DNA of 64,000 bases, from the NCBI RefSeq assembly GCF_902686445.1, contig NC_062227.1:29380777-29444776 (forward strand), read 5' to 3'. Positions 1-9,884 of the stretch are shown piece after piece. The stretch is from Sciurus carolinensis. Lineage: Eukaryota > Chordata > Mammalia > Rodentia > Sciuridae. Under the pieces are notes generated by a model. The model did not search any database. It saw only the letters and a list, made by a program, of their open reading frames with translations, and was not told where the DNA came from. The position numbers were made by a program, and so were the translations under genes. The number at the start of each line of letters is the position of its first letter. Position 1 is the stretch's first letter.

Positions 1-430
1 AAAGCCCAAGTGTTGAAAAGGATTTGAAGAAATTGAAACACTTGCATCCTATTAATGGGAATGTAAAATGATATTTGGTAGCCAATATAGAAAACAATGT
101 GAACTTTTCTCAAAACAATTTTTTGAAATAGAACCACCACGTGACCCAGCAATCTCAGTTCTGAGAATTTGCAAAAGACAAAAGTCAGGATATAAGAGAC
201 ATATCTGCATTTCTGCATTCATACCAACATTATGTAAAGTAACCAAGATGTGCAAATAGTCTAAAAGATCAAGCACAGATAAATGGATAAAGAAAATGTG
301 GTACAGACATAAAATGGAATATTATTATTCTTTTTAAAAGGAGGAAATTCTACAGTAAGCAATGACATGGATGAATTTTGAGGGTCTTATGTTGAGTGAA
401 ATAAGCAGTCACAGAGAGACAAATACTGCA
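1..430 (+). mobile_element. Old LINE-1 fragment, 3' end of ORF2 (left edge outside window)
   Basis: The order of segments follows the end of L1 ORF2 in sense orientation. A stretch resembling the conserved 'ACCACC..GACCCAGCAATC' part lies near 133-155, then 'AAATGGATAAAGAAAATGTG' at 281-300, then the stretch encoding the 'MKLE..LSE' region near 366-400. Many indels and substitutions leave no usable reading frame, so this is an ancient copy. Short open frames here on both strands are chance. Confidence 0.75.
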
Positions 431-2265
431 TAAGCTGTAGCTCCCTCAGACAAGTGGAATCCTTTCTGTATTCCTGTGATGGCCCTGCTCTGAGAAACCC
501 AGGGCTTTGTTGAGCCTTCCTGGAAGTTATCTTAAACCCCTGTCTAGTGCCTGGGACTTACCAAGGTGATAGTACTGTTTTATGAGGAGACTCCTGAGCC
601 TGGTTTAGGATTCAGGAGGGAGAGGTGGCAGCACTAGAGCCAGTTTCCTCCCTCACGGTTCTTTCTTAGGTCTAGTCCAGGCCTGGGGTTGACCAGATAT
701 CCCAAGGATCTCTAGGCATCACAGCTATGGAGTCATTAACCACCTTGGTTCCAGAGGGCTGCCAGGCAAATCTCTCTCCTGCTATGCAGAGCTTTATTTT
801 TTCCTCAGGATCATGTAATACTGAGTCACTTGAATGGTAGTTGCTTGTTTATATTGGGCAACTCAAATTATTTTAGCCAAGGGTCCCAAAACAGATATTT
901 GCCAGGAATCCCATACATCCTAGAAGTGACACCATCCCTTTATTAACTGCCTCCTTTAGGTAAGTTGTGATGTCTTGAAGTAAATATGTAAAAAAATAGA
1001 AAAGGAAGGAAAAATCAGTCTTTGATAACTTGCAGTAGAAGCTCTTTTTGTTCTTAACACTAAATTATGTTTTTAGCTTTTTTCTCTCCTGTAAGTAGAA
1101 GAATGATGACTCACACACAATGTATCATTAGATAAAAGCATTTGCACCTCTGAAGGGAAATAAATGCTGAGAGTAAGGTCATGTCAGTTTATCTAGAAAG
1201 ATCCTCTTATAAGGTATCAATCACAATATCCCATCGTTCATGAAAAAGTTTGGTATTTCTTTGAGTTTATATTCTTTATATATGAGCTTGTTTATACCGT
1301 TTTCTTCCACACAAGTTCCCAAATAGATAAATCGTAATGGAGAGCAAGTAACATCAGAATGTATTATACTTTTTTCCTCTGCAAGGGGGTTCACAAAAGG
1401 GGAAACCTAAGATATCTAAAGGAGCTCTCCAGAGAAGTCCAGACAAGCTTCCCTGCTCTGGAGGGCCAGAAATGCTCCCAGGTGCACAGAGTTCCTGGTG
1501 GCTTTGGCAGAAACTGATGCTCCTTTGACTTTCCAGGACCCTGGATCATGGCTTAAAAAAAAAAATCTTTTCACAACTTTTTGTTTCCTGAGATATTTTT
1601 ACATTTATTAACCAAATTGAAATTTCAGAGAGAGAAAGCAATTACAAGAGAAATGTTATTGAAAGCAATTTCATTTCAATATGGAAACTGCAAAAATCAC
1701 CAGCATGCATTGCTTTGGCAATATTTGTCATAATTTTTCTCAATATAACTGACTATCATGAAAGAGCTCTTAGATGGCAGTTCTATATTTGCATTTTAGT
1801 TTCTATCTTATACCATCATGTCAATTTCCATAATCTAAAAGTAGCTGCCTCAGAGGATAAATAAAGAACTCTAAAAATGAGTCGCATGTCCCAAAAGTTT
1901 AATAATGTTCCAATTCCTCCTGCCTGAGTCATGAACGACTCACCCTCTGCACATGTAAAAGGGATTTTCTGCACTCTGTAGCCTTGCTTGCCTTTGCTCT
2001 CAGTCTGTTCCACGTTGTCCGATAAGAACCTTTGCCCCTGGGATTAACCACATAGCTCTGGCTGGATGGGGCTGCAGTCTCTACTTTTCCCCTTATGATT
2101 TCTTTCAGTCTCAAACAATCATCTCCTCACATAAAGGTCTCCTCTTTGACTTTCTTCCTCATTTAAACCCCTTCAAACTTTTGACTCAAAAGAATAAGGC
2201 TTGCCTTTTTAGAATCCAGGTACCATCCTCTGGGGACAAAGAGGACCCCACACAGATGACCCACA
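431..2265. other. Unassigned non-coding stretch
   Basis: I recognise no gene, SINE, LTR or L1 segment here. Open frames are all short, lack protein-like composition and have no plausible splice context. The sequence is moderately AT-rich with a short A run near 1555. Ancient repeats too decayed to see by eye may be present. Confidence 0.5.
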
Positions 2266-2267
2266 GT

Positions 2268-2535
2268 CTCTAGGCCAGTGCAGTCCAGTAAGACATTCTG
2301 TAATGATGTGAATGTTCTGGAATGTGTGGCTGTCAAGCATTTTAAATAGATTCATCTAACTGCAGAAATGAATTTTTTTCTTGTTTAAATTCAATGTGAA
2401 TCTAATAGGTTACTAAATGAAGATTAAATTGATATCTAATTGTTTTTAAACTTTAATTTTAATTAATATAAAATGAAGACTACAGTAGTCACATGAGGGC
2501 TGATGGCTACTATTTGGGATGGTGCAGTTTAGGCT
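2268..2535 (+). mobile_element. hAT-Charlie-type non-autonomous DNA transposon fossil
   Basis: It starts with 'CAGTGCAGTCCAGTAAGACA' and continues with 'TTCTGTAATGATGTGAATGT', the opening of a widespread mammalian MER1-group element. The AT-rich centre is rich in TTTAAATT and TTAATTAA motifs. It ends with decayed 'AGTCACATGAGG..GATGGCTACTATTTGGGATGGTGCAG', the inverse of the start. A related copy in the same orientation lies at about 3800-4005. Confidence 0.7.
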
Positions 2536-2794
2536 GTGGTTTAAGGTCCTGGAGGGTAGAAGGAGGTGTTCATCAAGCCTTCGTTTTCTCCTTCTTTGTC
2601 TTATTGTTTCCCCTTATGGTTTGCTGCAATTCAAGACGATTTCATTTTTCATATTGATTATTCCAGAGCATTAGTAAAGTTAAGGTATCTCCCAGGTCTG
2701 CCTTTCCTTTTCTCCTCTGAATTTAATTTGCATGTGTTTTAATTTTTTCAAGCAGTTATTAACAAAATACCTTAGATTAAATAAAATTTATAAA

Positions 2795-3100
2795 TAGCAG
2801 AAATTTGGTTCTTACAGTTCTGAAGGCTGGAAAGTCTAAGATCAAGGCGCTGACAGGTTTGGTGTCTGGTAAGGACTTGCTTTCTGATTCAGACATTGTG
2901 CTTCTGTGTCTTCACAAGGCAGAAGGGGCAATGGAGCTCCCTGAGCCTCTTGTAAGGACAATAATTCAGTTCTTGGTGGTGAAGTCTTCATAGCAATCAC
3001 TTCCCACCAGCCCCATCTCTTAACACCATGGCATTGGCTATTAGGCTCCAACACATGAATTGAAGCGAGGGATGTACATTCATCCATAGCACTTCCTCGC
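2795..3100 (+). mobile_element. MaLR-type (MLT1/MST-like) LTR fragment
   Basis: The text 'TTCTGAAGGCTGGAAAGTCT' followed by 'AAGATCAAGG' and 'GGCAGAAGGGGCAATGGAGC', then 'TAACACCATGGCATTGGCTA' and 'CAACACATGAAT', follows the order of a mammalian MaLR (ERVL-related) LTR. Both termini are worn, and no internal retroviral sequence adjoins it. It is an old solo or partial LTR. Confidence 0.65.
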
Positions 3101-3799
3101 CATGAGTTGAATGGCTCCTACCATGGCTTGCTGCTTTCCCACAGAGCCCAAAGCAACAGAGTCAACCAGGCTTGAAGTGAAACTTCCAAACCTGTGAGCT
3201 TATATAGTCAATTCTCTTAGGAATTTATTGCAGTAATGGGAAGCTGACTAGCATTTGAGCTCAGAATTAGAAGTTACAGACGATTATTAGGAGAGGTTAA
3301 AAGATAATGTTGATTGGTAGGATTACTCTATAGAAGAAACCTATTATTTCTCCCTATTGACATTAGTATAACCAACAAGATTCCAATAAAAAGTCTAAAA
3401 AATACAATTTTGGAATTTGAAAAGCTGATTTTAACATTGGTATGAAATGCAAGGTCTAAGAATAATCAATATCATATTGAAGAAGGAAAAGGAAGAAAGG
3501 AGTTCCCATACTTCCCATAATATGAGGTACCAATACCTTTACTAAAACTATAGTAAGTAAGCAGTGTGATTTTAGCCCTATGGATAGACAAACAAATCAG
3601 TGGACCAGATCTAGAAGGTCTACAAAAAGACCAGACATGTGTGGTCACCTTATTTATGGTAAAGGTAATTTTGATGAAAGTGAGGAAAGGTAGTATTTCA
3701 AGAAATAGTGTTGGATTAATTGGATATCTTATGTATCTGAACTTACAGCAAACACTGTAAATCTAAATATGAAAAAGTTATAGAATAGTATTATTGATT

Positions 3800-4005
3800 G
3801 AATATGCCCTTCTGTGGTGATGAAAATTTTCTATTTCTGTGCCTTCCAACATGGAAGCACTAGCCATGCATAGCTCCTAAGGACTCAAAATTTGGCTAGT
3901 GTAATTGAGTAATAGAATTTTAAATTTGAATTTAATTAATTGAAATTTAATAGCCATAAGTGGCTATTGGCTACTGCTGTATTAGAAAGCATGGTTCAAG
4001 AATAT
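3800..4005 (+). mobile_element. hAT-Charlie-type DNA transposon fossil inside an old L1
   Basis: It shows 'TTCTGTGGTGATGAAAATTT', 'CCAACATGGAAGCACTAGCC', an AT-rich core with 'TTTAATTAATTGAAATTTAA', and the closing 'GCCATAAGTGGCTATTGGCT..TGTATTAGAAAGCA'. The layout matches the copy at 2268-2535. The flanking L1 text resumes on the other side, so this transposon inserted into the L1. Confidence 0.65.
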
Positions 4006-4390
4006 AACCTATTAGAATATCTTATATTCTTATAAGATAAGCAAAGATTTCTTAAACATTAAAATGCTTCCTAAGCTTAAAGAAAAAACTTGATGAATTT
4101 GACTAACTGAAAAATTAAGAGCTATTTTTATCAAAAGACAGCACTAATTTGTAAAATGTAACCCGATTGCCCTAAGAAAGACTCATATCCAGAATATATA
4201 GAGACCTATGCAACAAATCATTAAAGAAATGACAACCTGACAGTAAAACTTGAAAAGTCTTAGAGGGGCACTGTTTATTTATAAAGAAGATATGCCAAAC
4301 ATATAAAAGGGTGTTCCTTTTAGAATTAGGACAAGGTAAAGTAGAACCACAATGTGATAACACAGATTTCACCAGAATGTCTAAACATTT

Positions 4391-4742
4391 TTAAATTTAT
4401 CTTTTAATTTTTTACAGATTGCATTTTAATTCATTTTACACAAATGGGGTACATCATTTCATTTCTATGGTTGCACATGATGTAGATTCATACCACTCGT
4501 GTAATCATATATGTACATAGTGTAATGATGTCTGTCTCGTTCCACCATTTTCATACCCCCCCTCATTTCCTTCTACATAATCTAAAGTTCCCCCATTCTT
4601 CTCTCACTCCCCACCCCCATTATATATTATCATCCACTTATCAGGCAAAACATTTGGCCTTTGGTTTTTTGGGCTTGGCTTATTTCACTTAGCATGATAT
4701 TCTCCAATTTCATCCATTTATTTGCAAATGCCATAAAAATGT
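4391..4742 (-). mobile_element. Young sciurid LINE-1 3' end, 5'-truncated, antisense
   Basis: The reverse complement gives the end of ORF2 (complement of 'GGCTTGGCTTATTTCACTTA' near 4671), then the 3' UTR with 'AAACCAAAGGCCAAATGTTT', then an A-rich tail (T-rich here at 4391-4415). Other L1s in this window at 9.9 kb, 20.6 kb, 31 kb and 34 kb share this 3' UTR. About 350 bp remain. It landed inside an older sense-strand L1. I could not fix a target-site duplication. Confidence 0.85.
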
Positions 4743-4930
4743 TGGTGAAAATATGGAAGCCCTGAAAATTGCATGCACTTTATGTGAATGCAGTCGGCAG
4801 GAGATATTAAAAAAATGTGTGGCTGATACTCACAGACAACATATAGGTAGATAGATCAAGCAGAAATGGATATATAACCAACCCTCCCACTTATACAAAA
4901 TTCTGAAACAGGAAGAGTGTACTGATATAG

Positions 4931-5445
4931 GTTAGGAGAAAGTCATTTTCCAGAAGAAAGTGTTGGGTGGGAAGTAGGGGGACTGCTACAGTGATGATTG
5001 TTTATTTACTTATCTGTGCTTTGTTTATAAAAATGTGATGATTGTTCTGTAAATCTTTGAGTTGTGTCCTTATAATTTGCATATTCTTTATGGATGTACA
5101 CCTTAATGAAGTTTATTTAAGAATGGGTCTGGAACTCCTAAGTGGGGAGGTAGAAGCAAATACAAACCCTTCTTGGGTCTGGACACCTGATTCATTGTTG
5201 TACAGGATTTCCAGAAACCAATCCTAATCATGCAAGACCTTAATCACATTCGAGAATGATAGTGCAAAAAAGGCACGCTGTGACCAATACCATGTGAGAA
5301 TTCACAGCCAACAGATTTACACTGAAAGTACATCATGAGCTGTTAGTTCAGAGAGAACCATATTTGCCTCATAAGGAGGGTGAATAAGAAAATTTATCAA
5401 CATATGAATACAACTCAACAAACATTGCATCATAATAATATTCTA
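4931..5445. other. Unassigned non-coding stretch
   Basis: I see no recognisable repeat or gene. The 60-codon open frame at 5042-5227 has no family resemblance and no splice or promoter context. Confidence 0.5.
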
Positions 5446-5448
5446 GGG

Positions 5449-5545
5449 AGCTAGGGTATAACTTAGGGGTAAAGAGCTTGCACAAGGCTCTAAGTTTGAT
5501 TCCCAGCACCTACTAGTGACAGTAGTAATAGTAATAATAGTAGCA
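5449..5545 (+). mobile_element. ID-type tRNA-derived SINE, diverged
   Basis: The tRNA-like head 'GAGCTAGGGTATAACTTAGG..TAAAGAGCTTGC' is a worn form of the ID head (GCTGGGGATATAGCTCAG..). The B-box-like part is 'TTTGATTCCCAGCACC'. An impure A-rich tail of AGTAATA units follows. Substitutions in both promoter boxes mark an old copy. Confidence 0.75.
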
Positions 5546-5559
5546 GTAAAGTTATTCTA

Positions 5560-5800
5560 GTCAATTTATTTCTAATTTGAGAAGGAAAAAAAAATAAAGA
5601 ACTAAAATTTTAAAATTTAACATGGGATGAGTTTTACCAAAGGTAGAACAATAAAATTGTTAAAATTTGTGTTTTAAAGACCACTTTATTGATGTGTAAT
5701 AGTCCTCCTATTTATTCACAGTTGATAAAGTGATGCATGGCCATCCTTATGAACCATCACCCAAACTGAGATAAACTCTCAGTGTTAGAACAGAGGAGAA
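5560..5800. other. AT-rich unassigned stretch
   Basis: The stretch is A/T-rich with A runs near 5588. I recognise no feature. Confidence 0.4.
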
Positions 5801-6610
5801 AACAAAGAAGTAGGGAAAAATTAGTGTAGATGAATAGTTCAAAATGATAGAAATAAATTCAAATTATTAGTTATTACAGTCATTATATATAGGTTAAATT
5901 TAGCAACTATAGGAATAAATAAGATTAAGCTATATACTATATAGTTACATCACTATATTCAAGACTCACACATAAAACATAAGAAAACAGAAATATGGCA
6001 AATGGATAAAAAAAATGCAAGTACTGACTAAAAGGAAATGATCAAAATACGGACTTGAAGACAACAAAGAACTCTTAAGTAAAACATGGATATTATAAAT
6101 GAAAAATAGAAAAAAATCAACCAAAATTTGTACTAATACAAAACTTGCACATACCAAATAAAACAAATGCAAAATATGTAAAACAAAAAAAAGCAGAAAA
6201 TTTTAAGAACAAATCAACATCCCCAACATCATAGGGGGAGATTTTAGGATATAATTTTCAGTAATAATGAATCAGATAAAAGATTAGTGAGGGTATCTCT
6301 AAACTCATACAACAATTGAGCTGTAACACATACTGGCAAAACATGGAGTTCAAGAAACTGTAATTGGAGAATATGCATTCTTTTCAAGCTCACAATTAAT
6401 GTGGGCTTGAAAAGAATTATTATCTACAACTAATAACACATGACAGGATAAGTTTCACCATATTTCAATAAATCAAATTTCATACAGACCATGTTATCTT
6501 AACACAATGTAATTAGAGTTCAAAAATGCAAGGATAATGTCTACATGTTAGAAATTTATGAACAGACAACTACAAAATCAAAGAAGAACTCTTACTGGGA
6601 ATTAGTACTT
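5800..6610 (+). mobile_element. Ancient LINE-1 fragment, ORF2 endonuclease region
   Basis: A-rich sense-strand L1 composition runs through the interval. 'ATATGCATTCTTTTCAAG' followed by 'CACA' at 6371-6394 matches the L1 segment that encodes the endonuclease stretch before the 'DHI' motif. Indels and stops are frequent. An unusual local inverted repeat sits inside it (separate entry). The left half is assigned mostly on composition, so its edge is loose. Confidence 0.45.
6377..6417. repeat. Perfect-looking hairpin, 18-bp arms, 5-base loop
   Basis: Left arm 6377-6394 (ATTCTTTTCAAGCTCACA) and right arm 6400-6417 (TGTGGGCTTGAAAAGAAT) are reverse complements except for one position. The loop is ATTAA. 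The left arm is the expected L1 sequence; the right arm replaces the L1 text that should follow. Confidence 0.9.
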
Positions 6611-7306
6611 CATTTTTTATTACTAGCCTCAAATATATTTTTATATTCGTCACATTTCTTAAATTGCTTCAAAGGATTTGCTTTGAAGCTTTGTGTAGGC
6701 ATTCCCTAACGTGACCTCACCCAGTAGAAGCAGCTAAGTAGATCTCCCTGTGAAGATTTCCACATCTTTTTTCCTGTGCAGTAGTCTCATCTCTAGTACA
6801 TTTTCATGCAAGCCCTGCTGCTGCCTCAGCCACCCCAGTGACTGACCCTTTCATCCTCAGGGGGACAGCTCACTTCTTGGGTTCCTAGCTCCTATGTTCC
6901 CTGCTGAATAATGCGTCTGAGCAGAAAGCACAGTTATTTTTGGCTTAGTTAATTCCTTTCCCTTCTCTTAGAGAAGACAACCCTAGGTAGCTTAAGATAC
7001 AATGTCTGAAAGTAGTTGGTTTATACATTTGTACTTATTAGATTTATATTTTATATTTATATATACCGTCATATGTTGTATCCTGCTTCCTAGTAGTTGG
7101 TGGTGACAGGGTTGATCCCTTCTTAAGCTGCTCACCTCAGCTTCCCACCTGGGGGCGTCTACTCTTAGCTCTCTTCTTGCCCTCTTGGCCTTCGCCATCT
7201 TTTTTCCCATCATGGGTAAGCTACCACAATATATTCAATGTACTTTGCCTTTTACAGAAGAGAGAAAGAGCCAAAAATTATTTCAAACTGCTCTTATTTA
7301 TCTGTC
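6611..7306. other. Unassigned non-coding stretch
   Basis: GC content is somewhat higher at 6790-6910 and around 7130-7200. I see no recognisable repeat or exon. A short open frame that starts here owes most of its length to the adjoining L1. Confidence 0.5.
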
Positions 7307-7680
7307 AAAAATTGCTGAAGTTTTGATTTGCATTTCTCTTATTACTAGAGATGTTGAACATTTTCATAATCAGATTTTAACATTTCATATATATCTGTTG
7401 ATTGCTTGTACATCTTCTTCTGTGAAGTGTCTGTTCATTTCCTTAGCCCATTTGTTGATTGGGTTATTTGTATTCTTGGTGTAGAGTTTTTTGAGTTCTT
7501 TACATATTCTGGAAATTAGTGCTCTATCTGAAGTATGATTGGCAAAGATTTTCTCCCACTTTGTAGGCTCTCTCTTCACATTGCTGATAGTTTCCTTTGC
7601 TGAGAGAAAGCTTTTTAGTTTGAATCTATTCCAGTTATTGATTCTTGCTTTTATTTTTTGTGCTATGGGAGTCCTGTTAA

Positions 7681-8068
7681 GTTCAACATCTCTAGTAATA
7701 AGAGAAATGCAAATCAAAACTACCCTAAGATTCCATCTCACCCCAATTAGAATGGCGATTATCAAGAACACAAGCAACAATAGGTGTTGGCAAGGATGTG
7801 GGGAAAAAGGTACACTCATACATTGCTGGTGGGGTTGCATATTGGTGCAGCCACTCTGGAAAGCAGTATGGAGATTCCTCAGAAAGCTTGGAATGGAACC
7901 ACCATTTGACCCAGCTATCCCACTCCTTGGCCTATACCCAAAGGACTTAAAATCAGCATACTACAGAGATGCAGCCACATCAATGTTCACAGCTGCTCAA
8001 TTCACAATAGCCAGATTATGGAACCAACCTAGATGTCCTTCAGTTGATGAATGGATAAAGAAAATGTG

Positions 8069-8114
<46 letters not shown>
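7681..8114 (+). pseudogene. LINE-1 ORF2p C-terminal fragment
   Basis: This is the sense half of the twin-primed insertion. The frame encodes the C-terminal segment of L1 ORF2p: [20 protein letters not shown], the cysteine/histidine region, then a [24 protein letters not shown] stretch and the SVDEWIKKM motif. At 8070 it runs into a TA microsatellite that replaced the next codons with an IY repeat. There is no endonuclease, reverse transcriptase or start. In intact L1 this region binds nucleic acid during target-primed reverse transcription; here it is non-functional. Confidence 0.9.
8070..8112. repeat. (TA)n microsatellite inside L1 ORF2
   Basis: About 21 uninterrupted TA units. Other L1 copies have only a short seed here (ATGTGGTATATA-like text, as at 33627), so the repeat grew from L1 sequence after insertion. 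It is likely polymorphic. Confidence 0.97.
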
Positions 8115-8115
<1 letters not shown>

Positions 8116-8276
8116 TATTACTCAGCCATAAAGAATGATAAAATTATGGCATTTGCAGGCAAATGGATGAAATTGGAGAATATCATGCTAAGTGAGATAA
8201 GCCAATCTCAAAAAACCAAAGGACGAATGATCTCACTGATAAGCGGATGATGACACATAATGGGGGGTGGGAGGGG

Positions 8277-8318
8277 TTAGTGTTAGGGTTAGGGTTAAGG
8301 TTAGGGTTAGGGTTAGGG
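8277..8318 (+). repeat. Telomere-like (TTAGGG)n tract in an L1 3' UTR
   Basis: Seven hexamer units: TTAGTG, two TTAGGG, TTAAGG, then three TTAGGG. Five are perfect vertebrate telomere units. The tract sits in the G-rich part of the L1 3' UTR, between GGGGTGGGAGGGG and GGAGGGGGGCAAGAATGG. The corresponding place in the L1 at 31021-31045 lacks it (GGAGGGTTGGAGGGGGGCAG). Confidence 0.97.
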
Positions 8319-8541
8319 AGGGGGGCAAGAATGGAGGAAGGAAGGACTGTGTAGAGGGAAAAGAGGGATGGAAGGGGTGGGGGGGAGGGAAAAATAACGG
8401 AATGAATCAAACAACATTACCCTATGTAAATTTATGATTACACAAATGGTATGCCTGTACTTCATGTACGAACAGAGAAACAACATGTATCCCATTTGTT
8501 TACAATAAAAAAAATTGCTGAAGGAAGATCTTTCAAATGCT

Positions 8542-8545
<4 letters not shown>

Positions 8546-8572
<27 letters not shown>
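8546..8572. repeat. (TG)n microsatellite
   Basis: About 13 TG units just right of the twin-primed L1 target-site duplication. Confidence 0.95.
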
Positions 8573-8752
8573 TCCCATGTATGTGAGTTGGCAGAGAGGC
8601 AGAGAAGGATTTTAAAGGACATATAAAGGTCCATCTAAATTAAGATTTTAATAATATATTCTATCTAAAAATCATATATGCTTCCTACATTGAGAACTCA
8701 AAGGATTTTGGGCATGGGGAAAGGAGGCATAGAAATTGCTGAATGTGAAGTA

Positions 8753-9180
8753 CTGTGATAATTAATTTTATGTGTCAACTTGACTGGACCCACAGCATAA
8801 TATGCCCAGATATTTGGGTAAACATTATTCTGGGTGTGTCTAGGTTGTTTATGCGGAGATTAACTTTTGAATCAGTGGACTTGATAAAGCAGGCTGTAAA
8901 TCCCCCAGTGTGGGTGGGCCTCATCCAAGCCACTGAAGGCCTGAGTAGAACCTAAGACTGAGTAAGGGGGAATTCACTTTTTCTCTGCATGTCTTCCAGC
9001 TGCAACATAGGTCTCTTGCCTTTGCACTCTGTCTGGAACTTGTCTGGGTTCTTAGGTCTATGAACATTGCCTAGAACTGCACCATTGACTTGCCCAATTC
9101 TCTAGTTTGTCTGCTGTAGTTTTGGGGACTTTTAGTCTCCATGATCCTGTGACCCAGTTCCTTTTAAGAAATTAATCTCC
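8753..9180 (+). mobile_element. ERVL-type (MLT2-like) LTR
   Basis: The left part, 'TGATAATTAATTTTATGTGT' then 'CAACTTGACTGG', and internal landmarks 'TTCTGGGTGTGTCTAGGTTG', 'TTTTGAATCAGTGGACTTGA', 'GTGTGGGTGGGCCTCATCCA' and 'TGATCCTGTGACCCAGTTCC' follow a well-known mammalian ERVL LTR in sense orientation. The 3' end fades into a CT-rich simple repeat at 9181-9200. No internal viral genes adjoin it. Confidence 0.75.
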
Positions 9181-9221
9181 ATCTCTCTCTCTCTCTACAT
9201 ATACATACAAATACATATATA

Positions 9222-9562
9222 GATGGTCCCTGATATGTTTCAACTTATGATCTTTCAATTTTATGAAGGTATCAGGATGGTGTACATTCAGAAGAAACTG
9301 CCCTTTGAGTTTTAAATTTTGATCTTTTCCTGGGCTGTTGATGTGTGGCACAGTGCTCTCTCCTGATGCTGAGCAGTGGCAGTGAGCTGCAGCTCCCATC
9401 AGCTATGCGATCTTGAGGGGAAACAATCTCTACAGCTCTAATCTCTAATCCCTCACAGCTGCTAGGCTGTGATGTTCAATAGGTTGGGCATTCTAAAGGC
9501 ATTTTAAACTTAAGACATTGGGATGTTACATAGTTGTAAGTTGAGGGGCATCTCTTGGACCA
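9222..9562. mobile_element. Old interspersed repeat with inverted ends
   Basis: The left end 'GGTCCCTGATATGTTTCAAC' and the right end 'GTTGTAAGTTGAGGGGCATC..TTGGACC' are imperfect inverted copies, each holding a CAACTTA/TAAGTTG core. The inside includes 'GTACATTCAGAAGAAACTGC' and 'GGCTGTGATGTTCAATAGGT'. I recognise the layout as a common mammalian palindromic repeat, probably a DNA transposon, but will not name the family from memory. Confidence 0.6.
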
Positions 9563-9884
9563 CTGAACTATATGCCCAGCCCTCTCAAACTTATTTTGAA
9601 TAGTAAGAATACTGTTCCATGAAAAAAAAAAGATTATTCCATCACAATGTTAAACAGTGGTACAAATTATTTTCTTTCAGATGGTCACTGGGTTTTTTGA
9701 CATGCTTCAGAAGTGCTTTGTATATAACTTTAATTATGTCACGCAGAATTTCATAAATACATGCATTCTGGTATAGACATTTAATAAAATTAATAATTCT
9801 TACTCTTTCATCAAGAACATTTTTGACTGAAACTGATTTTTCTTTCTGTGTGAGTGGGTCATGGCAAAAACAACAAAAACAAAA
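9563..9884. other. Unassigned stretch
   Basis: There is a short A run at 9620. No gene or repeat is recognised before the L1 that begins near 9885. Confidence 0.5.

Larger units (their letters stand above)
3355..4930 (+). mobile_element. Old LINE-1 ORF2 segment, interrupted twice
   Basis: Three collinear pieces can be read. Piece 3355-3780 resembles the ORF2 part after the reverse-transcriptase domain, including a decayed 'AAGCAGTGTGATTTTAGCCC..GATAGACAAACAAATCAGTGG' (Q..VW..D.Q.DQW region). Piece 4025-4390 carries 'TATCCAGAATATATAGAGAC' and 'GAAGATATGCCAAAC'. Piece 4745-4930 begins 'ATGTTGGTGAAAATATGGAA'. A hAT fossil separates the first two pieces, and a younger reverse-strand L1 3' end separates the last two. 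No open frame survives. The last piece is the least certain. Confidence 0.6.
7307..8523 (+). mobile_element. Twin-primed (5'-inverted) LINE-1 insertion with 14-bp TSD
   Basis: A 14-bp target-site duplication AAAAATTGCTGAAG brackets the element at 7307-7320 and 8510-8523. From 7321 to about 7676 the L1 ORF2 text is inverted. From 7681 it reads in sense through the ORF2 C-terminal region (translation includes [20 protein letters not shown], a worn form of the conserved C-x3-C..H-C cysteine-rich region), the 3' UTR and a short A tail near 8505-8514. The inverted part is the more 5' portion of L1, as expected from twin priming. The first 39 bp of the inverted segment (7321-7359) recur as a perfect reverse complement at 7681-7719. 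Intact frames of about 150 and 190 codons suggest a fairly recent copy. Confidence 0.95.
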
